Origin: Piscirickettsiaceae bacterium
GTDB taxonomy: Bacteria > Pseudomonadota > Gammaproteobacteria > Methylococcales > Cycloclasticaceae
Reading direction: 5' to 3'
Length of the DNA: 8,238 bases
NCBI GenBank assembly: GCA_002401365.1
Contig: NVSW01000087.1
Coordinates: 1 to 8,238 of the forward strand
Position 1 is the first letter of the stretch; the number at the start of each line of letters is the position of its first letter. A program made the translations under genes and the position numbers. The notes below the pieces were generated by a model, which worked only from the letters and a program-made list of their open reading frames with translations, did no database searches and was not told where the DNA came from. Below, one piece after another: positions 1 to 5,143 of this stretch.

Positions 1-507
1 AAAGGTAATTCTATTGGCGCACGTATTAATGTAGTGGTGACTAATATGTTTCCTGGCATAGGTGAGCCCGTTTTTGACCGTCTTGATGCTGATATTGCTC
101 ATGCAATGATGAGTATAAATGCAGTCAAGGGCGTTGAAATTGGTGCTGGGTTTGAATCTGTTACCCAAAAGGGTACAGAGCACCGTGATGAAATAACGCC
201 GGAGGGTTTTTTAAGTAATAATGCTGGCGGTATTTTGGGTGGCATCTCTAGTGGGCAAAATATTTTGGTGAGCATAGCACTTAAGGCGACTTCAAGTTTG
301 AGCATACCCGGTAAAAGTATTAACACTGCTGGAGAACCTGTCGAGGTGGTTACTAAAGGCCGTCACGATCCTTGCGTGGGAATACGCGCTACACCAATAG
401 CTGAAGCGATGATGGCTCTTGTATTGATGGATCATGTATTGAGAAATAGGGCGCAAAATATGGACGTTAATTCATCCACACCTATTATCCCGTCAGGCCT
501 AGGCTAA
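1..507 (+). CDS. aroC: Chorismate synthase, C-terminal part (5' end outside window)
   Basis: Chorismate synthase converts 5-enolpyruvylshikimate-3-phosphate to chorismate, the last step of the shikimate pathway, in the cytosol with reduced FMN. The frame is open from base 1, so 168 C-terminal residues of a protein usually about 360 long are present. The GTG at 34 is internal and is not the start. Diagnostic stretches are GEPVFDRLDADIAHAMMSIN, the SNNAGGILGGISSGQ FMN/substrate-site segment, and the family signature GRHDPCVGIRATPIAEAM near the C terminus. These match the enterobacterial protein almost residue for residue as I recall it. The C-terminal tail after RAQNMDV is variable in the family; here it ends in PSGLG, encoded by the palindrome that starts the next intergenic gap. 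The next gene, an MFS transporter, begins 31 bases on and is probably cotranscribed. Confidence 0.97.
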   Translation, partial: KGNSIGARINVVVTNMFPGIGEPVFDRLDADIAHAMMSINAVKGVEIGAGFESVTQKGTEHRDEITPEGFLSNNAGGILGGISSGQNILVSIALKATSSLSIPGKSINTAGEPVEVVTKGRHDPCVGIRATPIAEAMMALVLMDHVLRNRAQNMDVNSSTPIIPSGLG

Positions 508-527
508 CTATTATAGTAGGCCTAGGC
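495..527 (+). promoter_or_regulatory. Palindromic stem-loop between aroC and the MFS gene
   Basis: The decamer AGGCCTAGGC occurs at 495-504 and again at 518-527. Its core GCCTAGGC is self-complementary, so the copies at 497-504 and 520-527 pair as an 8-bp GC-rich stem. Inside it, ACTAT (507-511) can pair partly with ATAGT (513-517). The hairpin overlaps the aroC stop codon and ends 11 bases before the TTG start of the transporter. Its right arm contains the only purine-rich ribosome-binding-like stretch (AGGCGA, 524-529). No T run follows, so it is not a classical terminator. I infer control of translation or mRNA stability, or a protein-binding site. Confidence 0.5.
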
Positions 528-538
528 GATTTAAGCCG

Positions 539-1750
539 TTGAATAATAGTGCACTGCCTTATTGGCGGTTATCTGGCTTTTATTTTTTTTATTTTGCGTC
601 GCTTGGTGCATTAATGCCTTATTTGGGGCTATATCTTAAATCCATTGGCTTTGTTGCTGCTCAAATTGGGGTGATTTTCGCGGTAATACAAGGCACAAAA
701 TTGGTATCACCTAGTATCTTAGCGTGGCTATCCACTAGCTTTAATGATCGAATGCGGCTGATACAAATAGCGGCATTAGTTGCAACGTTAGCATTTGGTT
801 TTTTATTATTCCAACAAAACTTTTTAACCATTGTATTAATTACATTTGTATTTAGTTTTTTTTGGAATGCTATGTTGCCGCAGTTTGAGTCCATTACATT
901 AACAAAACTTCGGCATAGAACAAATGCATATAGTGGCATACGCCTTTGGGGTTCGGTAGGTTTTATCATAACTGTAGTGGGTGCTGGACTTGTTTTAGAT
1001 GAAATGGGTTTAGCTAATTGGCCGCTATTAGTTTGCTTTTGCCTAGCGGCTATTTTTTTATCAAGCATATTATTAAGTGAAAAAAGGTTAACTAGAGATG
1101 CAAAGGGTGCCCGATCACTAACTCATATTTTAAAACAGAAAAAAGTACTGGCATTTTTTGCTGTGGTTTTTCTGATTCAAGCATCGCATGGTGCGTATTA
1201 CGCTTTCTTCTCAATTTTGCTGGATAAGCTGAATTACAATGAAACTCAAATTGGTCAATTATGGTCGTTGGGCGTATTGGCTGAAATAACGTTGTTCATT
1301 ATTATTCAACGTGTGTTTAAACATTTGTCTTTACGTTCTGTATTACTATTTAGTATTTTTCTAACCGTGATTAGGTGGCTATTAATTGCTTGGCTTTGTG
1401 AAAATTTGCCAGCGTTGTTGATCGCACAATTACTGCACGCCGCATCCTTTGGTGCATTTCATGTGGTTTGCATACAGTTAACACATCGCTATTTTCAAGG
1501 TGCTATCCACGATAAAGGACAAGCGCTCTACAGCAGTATTGGATATGGGGCTGGGGGAATGTTTGGTGGCCTGATGGCGGGTCTATTATGGGATAGTATT
1601 GGCTCAAATTGGGTGTTTAGCATTGCATCAGTACTGAGTGCGGTAGCGTTTTGGATAGCTTGGAAATGGTTAGAAAAAAATGATGAAGATGAACTGCATG
1701 CATTAGGTGATGGCATCAGTTCTATTCGAGGCTCTTATTTAAAGGCTTGA
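539..1750 (+). CDS. MFS transporter, HcaT/3-phenylpropionate transporter-like (MFS_1_like)
   Basis: This is an inner-membrane secondary transporter of 403 residues, the usual length for the family, with about 12 predicted membrane helices in two halves. Helix 1 is near residues 10-30 and helix 4 near 95-115. A polar loop lies near 181-203, after which a second hydrophobic half begins. The stretch YSGIRLWGSVGF (131-142) resembles the YGxxRLWGSxxF segment of HcaT, and the N terminus (PYWRLSGFYFFYFASLGALMPYL) also fits. The start is TTG at 539. The frame is closed by a TAG at 515-517, and the next ATG (codon 26) would cut through helix 1, so TTG is the only reasonable start. Its ribosome binding site is weak and lies inside the preceding stem-loop. 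The substrate cannot be read from sequence, and the HcaT resemblance does not prove phenylpropionate uptake. Adjacency to aroC might suggest an aromatic or shikimate-related metabolite, which is inference. Confidence 0.9.
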   Translation: MNNSALPYWRLSGFYFFYFASLGALMPYLGLYLKSIGFVAAQIGVIFAVIQGTKLVSPSILAWLSTSFNDRMRLIQIAALVATLAFGFLLFQQNFLTIVLITFVFSFFWNAMLPQFESITLTKLRHRTNAYSGIRLWGSVGFIITVVGAGLVLDEMGLANWPLLVCFCLAAIFLSSILLSEKRLTRDAKGARSLTHILKQKKVLAFFAVVFLIQASHGAYYAFFSILLDKLNYNETQIGQLWSLGVLAEITLFIIIQRVFKHLSLRSVLLFSIFLTVIRWLLIAWLCENLPALLIAQLLHAASFGAFHVVCIQLTHRYFQGAIHDKGQALYSSIGYGAGGMFGGLMAGLLWDSIGSNWVFSIASVLSAVAFWIAWKWLEKNDEDELHALGDGISSIRGSYLKA

Positions 1751-1774
1751 TTTATTTAGTTAAAGGTGTTCTAT

Positions 1775-1807
1775 TTGCACTAACGATTTAAACGTCGTTA
1801 ATAAAAT
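1775..1807 (+). promoter_or_regulatory. Possible promoter/operator region with inverted repeat
   Basis: The 91-base gap before the first secreted-protein gene holds an exact inverted repeat, TAACGA (1781-1786) and TCGTTA (1795-1800), around an 8-base centre. TTGCAC (1775-1780) resembles a -35 box and TAAAAT (1802-1807) a -10 box, but the 21-base spacing is too long for a normal sigma-70 promoter. The dyad sits between the two boxes, as an activator or repressor site would. No T run follows, so it is not a good terminator for the transporter gene. The rest of the gap is AT-rich leader. This is suggestive only. Confidence 0.28.
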
Positions 1808-1830
1808 AATCATAACAATAAACAATAAAT

Positions 1831-1836
1831 AGGAGG
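1831..1836 (+). promoter_or_regulatory. Strong Shine-Dalgarno (AGGAGG)
   Basis: A perfect AGGAGG lies 5 bases before the ATG at 1842. It fixes the start of the first secreted-protein gene and predicts high translation. It is much stronger than the ribosome binding sites of the transporter, nucleotidase and FimX-like genes in this window. Confidence 0.85.
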
Positions 1837-1841
1837 AAGGC

Positions 1842-2813
1842 ATGTCATCAACGAGCCTGAAATTAATAACAGGATTTTTATTTCTTGGGTATTCTGCTTG
1901 TGCGCTAGCGTATGAAACGGAAACAGATATCGTAGAAGCAAAACTAGAAGCCTCAAAAACATTAAAGGTTTCTAATTACCGTAGTTCAGAAAAGGATGGG
2001 AGCACGCTATATATTAAGAACACCAATTTTAGATTCGTAGATAATATTGGCTTTTATATCCCAGATTTAGTTATTAGAGCTACGCCAAATGATAGTACTA
2101 AGCCGTTAGTATTTGATGATCCAACATCATTTTCACTAACACCATTAAAAGGCAGCGTGGTTTTAGATAGTGGCAAACTTGAAGCATTGCTTAACAAGAA
2201 AGTGTTTGCATTCAAAGGAGCGACATTAAGACATATTAAAGTTAAAACAGCGACTAATGTTTTAACATTATCAGGCGAAATGATTCGTAAGGGGTTATGG
2301 GTGCCGTTTGTTCTTATTGGAGACATAAAACTTCAAGATGGTCATATTCTTAACTTCAAACCTTGGAAGGTCATTACGGATGGCCAAGATGCCACCATGG
2401 TTCTTAAAGCTGCTAATGTTGCAATTGATGAGTTATTAACAGTCGATGCTCCAGGTGCCAAGTTAATTGGTAGTACAGTTGTGTTGGATACGTTGAAATT
2501 ATTCCCTCCACCTGTTTTAAATTTAAATATTTCAAAAGCTGCGATGGAAGATCGTGGTCTTGTGCTTAGCTTCGACAATTCTGGTGCAGAAACAGATTCG
2601 GCCACATTGACGGACAGTAATAGTTACATCTTGATAAAAGGTGGTGATGTGAAATTCATGAAAACTGTACCAACAAATGCGAGAGTACAGGTAATGAGCA
2701 CAGCAAGCGGAGCAGATCTTGATTTTTGTCTTTATGATTATAGAGACCAACTATCAGCTGGATATTTAAAATTAAAAGAAGATGGCGCAGTTTTGGCTTA
2801 CCTGAAAAATTAA
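1842..2813 (+). CDS. Secreted protein of unknown function, paralogue of the next gene
   Basis: I do not recognise a named family. The 323-residue product begins with a Sec signal peptide: one lysine, a hydrophobic core at residues 8-19, and a likely cleavage after ALA (residue 23). A Cys at 20 lacks a convincing lipobox, so a lipoprotein is less likely. The mature part is rich in alternating hydrophobic beta-strand patterns and has no other membrane segment, so it is probably periplasmic or exported. It aligns along its whole length with the next gene. Shared landmarks are NIGFY (68-72), FDD (91-93), a G-x-VVL strand, GAKLIGSTVVLD, FPPP (221-224), a GLxLxF strand, and LYDYR..SAG near the C terminus (297-301). 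The architecture loosely recalls extracytoplasmic lipid-binding beta proteins (DUF2993/LmeA or TULIP type), but that is a guess. It lies 32 bases upstream of its paralogue and is probably cotranscribed with it. Confidence 0.85.
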   Translation: MSSTSLKLITGFLFLGYSACALAYETETDIVEAKLEASKTLKVSNYRSSEKDGSTLYIKNTNFRFVDNIGFYIPDLVIRATPNDSTKPLVFDDPTSFSLTPLKGSVVLDSGKLEALLNKKVFAFKGATLRHIKVKTATNVLTLSGEMIRKGLWVPFVLIGDIKLQDGHILNFKPWKVITDGQDATMVLKAANVAIDELLTVDAPGAKLIGSTVVLDTLKLFPPPVLNLNISKAAMEDRGLVLSFDNSGAETDSATLTDSNSYILIKGGDVKFMKTVPTNARVQVMSTASGADLDFCLYDYRDQLSAGYLKLKEDGAVLAYLKN

Positions 2814-2832
2814 AACGGCATCTGACCCGATT

Positions 2833-2837
2833 AGGAG
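2833..2837 (+). promoter_or_regulatory. Shine-Dalgarno (AGGAG) of second secreted-protein gene
   Basis: AGGAG lies 8 bases before the ATG at 2846, in the 32-base gap between the two paralogues. It supports the chosen start and independent initiation of the second gene within a shared transcript. The gap holds no terminator or promoter that I can see. Confidence 0.75.
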
Positions 2838-2845
2838 CAAAGAAA

Positions 2846-4159
2846 ATGCATTATAAAAAAATTATAAAAATTGCAATGGGCTTACTATTAACCTTTGGTA
2901 TTTCAAATGGTTTGATGGCTGGTTCATTTATAAATAAACAACAACAAGGACTTAATTCAGCAAAAGCACAGTGGCAGCAAAAAAATATACCATCTGGTAT
3001 GCAGCTAGGTGAACTTAGGGTAGCTACTGAACGCGACTCTGGTGCAGAGAATGTTTCTATTTATATCGAAAATGTAAATTTTGATGTAGTAGAAAATATT
3101 GGGTTTTATGTTGAAAAACTGAGCGCAACATTAGAACCCAAGGTTGCTGGTCAGCCAGTGATTTTTGATGACGTGGAAAGCTTCACAATTAATGTCCATA
3201 GCGGTACCGTTGTGCTAAGTCCCCAAGTTATTACTGACTTATTTAATAAACAGATTTTAGATTATTGGCCGCGCCCTTTAGATGATCTCACCATCACCAC
3301 AAAAGATAATTATTTGGAAGTTGAAGGTGGTTTGAAACTTTGGAGTTGGTTCCCTGGTATCTATTTACCGGCCAATCTTGGTGGCAATATTATATTAAGT
3401 GCAGATAATAAATTGATCTATGAAATTGACGATGTTCGTGTATTAGGAATTCCTTTGTATGGTTTACTTAGCGCGGTTTTCATTGATCTCGATCTTTTAT
3501 TGTCAATTGATAGAGAAGGCGCTCAACTTGTCGATAGCGTGCTGGTACTTGATCATAGAGCGGTTTTTCCACCACCAGCACTTGCTGGCAACCTTGCTTC
3601 TGCAAGTCTGGATTCTGATGGGCTACGTTTGGTTTTTGCGGATAATGAATCTGCTAAATTCAATAAACCACAGGTAAATTCAACTAGTTACTTATGGATG
3701 CAATCAGGTGATCCTAGGTTGTTTGATATTGTGGTGGTGAATGGAGGGGTGCAGGTTGTATCTGAAGATAGTAGTAAACCACTCCGCTTTAATTTGTACG
3801 ATTACAGAAAGCAGGTTGCAGCAGGCACGCTTACGATGGCTATGAATGGTGATATCGTTGCAACGGTTCCATCTGCAGATGGGCCAGATTATAAGGCGAC
3901 TATTTCAAACAAGGGATCTTCTAATATAAGTAATCCTGTTAGTGAGCCAGCAGATGGTTGCATTAATAGAGCTGGATTTAATATATGTGAAGATAAAGTG
4001 ACTAGTATTACAAAGCCAGTACCAGTACCCGCAGCAGTGGCAATGGTTAAAAATACTGATCAAGTTAGGCCATTAACCACTGAAGCTCGTATGAGGCTAA
4101 AAGAAGCTAAAGCGGGGACTTGCTTTAACAGAGCAGGTTTTGAAGTGGCGTGTAAATAA
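2846..4159 (+). CDS. Secreted protein of unknown function with C-terminal Cys-bracketed NRAGF repeats
   Basis: The function and family are not recognised. The 437-residue product has a Sec signal peptide (lysine-rich start, hydrophobic core at about 9-22, likely cleavage after LMA at residue 25). Residues about 50-340 are paralogous to the preceding gene, with NIGFY (84-88), FDD (107-109), FPPP (241-244), GLRLVF, VQVVS and LYDYR (317-321) in the same order. Between them lies a segment of its own, LKLWSWFPGIYLPANLGG, and a hydrophobic stretch GIPLYGLLSAVFIDLDLLLS that is probably buried rather than membrane-spanning. After about residue 345 comes an extension absent from the paralogue: a Ser/Asn linker, a first motif CINRAGFNIC (372-381), a Pro/Val-rich linker, a charged helix, and a second motif CFNRAGFEVAC (426-436) one residue before the end. 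The core has no other cysteines, so the tail cysteines probably form disulfides in the periplasm or outside the cell. The gene ends its transcript at the terminator just downstream. Confidence 0.87.
   Translation: MHYKKIIKIAMGLLLTFGISNGLMAGSFINKQQQGLNSAKAQWQQKNIPSGMQLGELRVATERDSGAENVSIYIENVNFDVVENIGFYVEKLSATLEPKVAGQPVIFDDVESFTINVHSGTVVLSPQVITDLFNKQILDYWPRPLDDLTITTKDNYLEVEGGLKLWSWFPGIYLPANLGGNIILSADNKLIYEIDDVRVLGIPLYGLLSAVFIDLDLLLSIDREGAQLVDSVLVLDHRAVFPPPALAGNLASASLDSDGLRLVFADNESAKFNKPQVNSTSYLWMQSGDPRLFDIVVVNGGVQVVSEDSSKPLRFNLYDYRKQVAAGTLTMAMNGDIVATVPSADGPDYKATISNKGSSNISNPVSEPADGCINRAGFNICEDKVTSITKPVPVPAAVAMVKNTDQVRPLTTEARMRLKEAKAGTCFNRAGFEVACK
3959..4153 (+). repeat. Two copies of a Cys-x-Asn-Arg-Ala-Gly-Phe-...-Cys motif
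   Basis: The protein-level repeat sits at 3959-3988 (CINRAGFNIC) and 4121-4153 (CFNRAGFEVAC), inside the second secreted-protein gene. The NRAGF core is identical. The flanking cysteines are 8 and 9 residues apart, which suits a small disulfide-closed loop. Codon choices differ between copies (AATAGAGCTGGATTT and AACAGAGCAGGTTTT), so the duplication is old or kept by protein-level selection. The copies are separated by a Pro/Val-rich linker and a basic helix. Confidence 0.8.
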
Positions 4160-4176
4160 CTTTTTTAAACATGAAG

Positions 4177-4204
4177 AAAATGCCCCGGTTGGGGCATTTT
4201 TTTT
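4177..4204 (+). terminator. Rho-independent terminator
   Basis: AAAATGCCCC (4177-4186) pairs perfectly with GGGGCATTTT (4191-4200) across a GGTT loop, and four more T follow to 4204. It starts 17 bases after the stop codon of the second secreted-protein gene. It ends that transcript and separates it from the nucleotidase gene. The A run on the left arm could let it act on the minus strand too, but no minus-strand gene lies nearby to need it. Confidence 0.95.
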
Positions 4205-4216
4205 GTATAACTGAAT

Positions 4217-4222
4217 TATGAT
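4217..4222 (+). promoter_or_regulatory. Candidate -10 box for the nucleotidase gene
   Basis: TATGAT matches the sigma-70 -10 consensus at five of six positions and lies 21 bases before the ATG at 4244, just after the terminator. A promoter is expected here because the terminator isolates the gene. No good -35 box is seen at 16-18 bases upstream, since that stretch is the terminator itself. The call is therefore weak. Confidence 0.25.
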
Positions 4223-4243
4223 AAACGTAGAAACGAAAGTTTT

Positions 4244-5143
4244 ATGGAATCTATAAAAACTAAAAAACTAACTATTGGCATTTCTTCTATGGCTTTGTTT
4301 GATCTTGTTGAGTCGAATAAAGTGTTTGAAACAGAAGGGAAGGAAGCCTATTGTAGGTATCAAATTGAGCGAGAGGATGAGTGTCTTAGTCCAGGTGTCG
4401 CTTATCCATTAGTTAAAAAACTTTTAGGTTTGAATGAGCGCTTACCTGAAGCGCTTGTTGAAGTTATTTTGTTGTCAAGAAACAGTGCAGATACAGGGCT
4501 TAGAGTATTTAACTCTATACGAGAACATGGCCTAGATATTAAACGTGCCGTCTTTACTAGTGGCGCAACACCTTTTGTGTATATATCAGCATTTGAAATA
4601 GATTTGTTTTTGTCTACGTCACCGGATGATGTGCGTAAAACGCTTGAAGCTGGACATGCAGGTGCAACAATTTTATCCGGAAAAGGGAGTAGTAGTATTT
4701 ACAAAGACCAATTGCGGATTGCGTTTGATGGTGACGCAGTTATTTTTTCTGATGAATCAGAACGTATTTATAAAGAAAAGGGCTTGGATGCATTTACCAA
4801 AAATGAACAGCAATCGGCAAAAATGCCGATGTCTGGTGGACCTTTTAAATCATTCTTGGCGGCCTTACACCACTTGCAAAGTCATTTTCCGGAGGAAACA
4901 TCACCGGTACGAACGGCATTGGTAACAGCACGCTCAGCTCCAGCGCATGAAAGAGTGGTGCGTACACTACGGTCATGGAATATTAGAATTGATGAGGCAT
5001 TATTCTTGGGTGGCTTGCAAAAAGGTGAGTTTCTAAAATCTTTTGGTGCAGATATCTTTTTTGATGATCAAACTACACACTGTGAGTCAGCCAACGAACA
5101 TGTGGCAACAGGTCACGTGCCACATGGTATTGCGAATGAGTGA
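4244..5143 (+). CDS. Cytosolic 5'-nucleotidase, cN-I (NT5C1) type
   Basis: This is a predicted Mg-dependent HAD-type phosphatase that removes the 5'-phosphate from nucleoside monophosphates in the cytosol (PF06189 family, which includes animal cN-IA and cN-IB). The 299 residues make a full-length bacterial member. N-terminal family blocks include LSRNSADTGLRVFNSI and the following GLDIKRAVFTSGATPF. The catalytic motif is FDGDAVIFSDESE starting at F161, with D162 and D164 as the presumed nucleophile and acid/base. Later motifs are VTARSAPA (from V227), LRSWNIRIDEALFLGG, and FFDDQ (272-276) with the metal-binding aspartates. No signal peptide is present. The ATG at 4244 has only a weak purine-rich leader (GAAAG), but the family alignment covers the N terminus well. 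It is isolated from upstream genes by a terminator and converges on the FimX-like gene with no base between the stop codons. Substrate preference (AMP or deoxynucleotides) cannot be told from sequence. Confidence 0.95.
   Translation: MESIKTKKLTIGISSMALFDLVESNKVFETEGKEAYCRYQIEREDECLSPGVAYPLVKKLLGLNERLPEALVEVILLSRNSADTGLRVFNSIREHGLDIKRAVFTSGATPFVYISAFEIDLFLSTSPDDVRKTLEAGHAGATILSGKGSSSIYKDQLRIAFDGDAVIFSDESERIYKEKGLDAFTKNEQQSAKMPMSGGPFKSFLAALHHLQSHFPEETSPVRTALVTARSAPAHERVVRTLRSWNIRIDEALFLGGLQKGEFLKSFGADIFFDDQTTHCESANEHVATGHVPHGIANE
5099..5126. other. Perfect 9-bp stem-loop at the convergent gene junction
   Basis: CATGTGGCA (5099-5107) pairs perfectly with TGCCACATG (5118-5126) around a 10-base loop. 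It lies inside the last codons of the nucleotidase gene, 17 bases before its stop, and 18 bases beyond the stop of the convergent FimX-like gene. No intrinsic terminator with a T run exists between these two genes. This hairpin could therefore protect 3' ends or help termination in either direction. The coding sequence around it (HVATGHVPHG) lies in the family's usual C-terminal region, so part of the pairing may be accidental. Confidence 0.45.

Noticed and set aside
34..507. Complete small gene starting at GTG 34
   Set aside because: The frame is open to base 1, and the residues before it (KGNSIGARINVV) belong to chorismate synthase, so this is the tail of aroC.
661..1068. 135-residue minus-strand ORF opposite the MFS gene
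   Set aside because: It is antisense to membrane-helix codons, which often leave the reverse frame open; its content is basic and low in family-like motifs.
1781..1800. Terminator for the MFS gene
   Set aside because: The 6-bp stem is AT-rich with an 8-base loop and no following T run, so it fits an operator better than an intrinsic terminator.
1857..1910. Lipoprotein signal in the first secreted protein (Cys 20)
   Set aside because: The residues before the Cys are YSA rather than a Leu-led lipobox, and a good ALA signal peptidase I site follows at residue 23.
3459..3677. 72-residue plus-strand ORF inside the second secreted-protein gene
   Set aside because: It is a shadow of the real gene, with no ribosome binding site and no recognisable motif.
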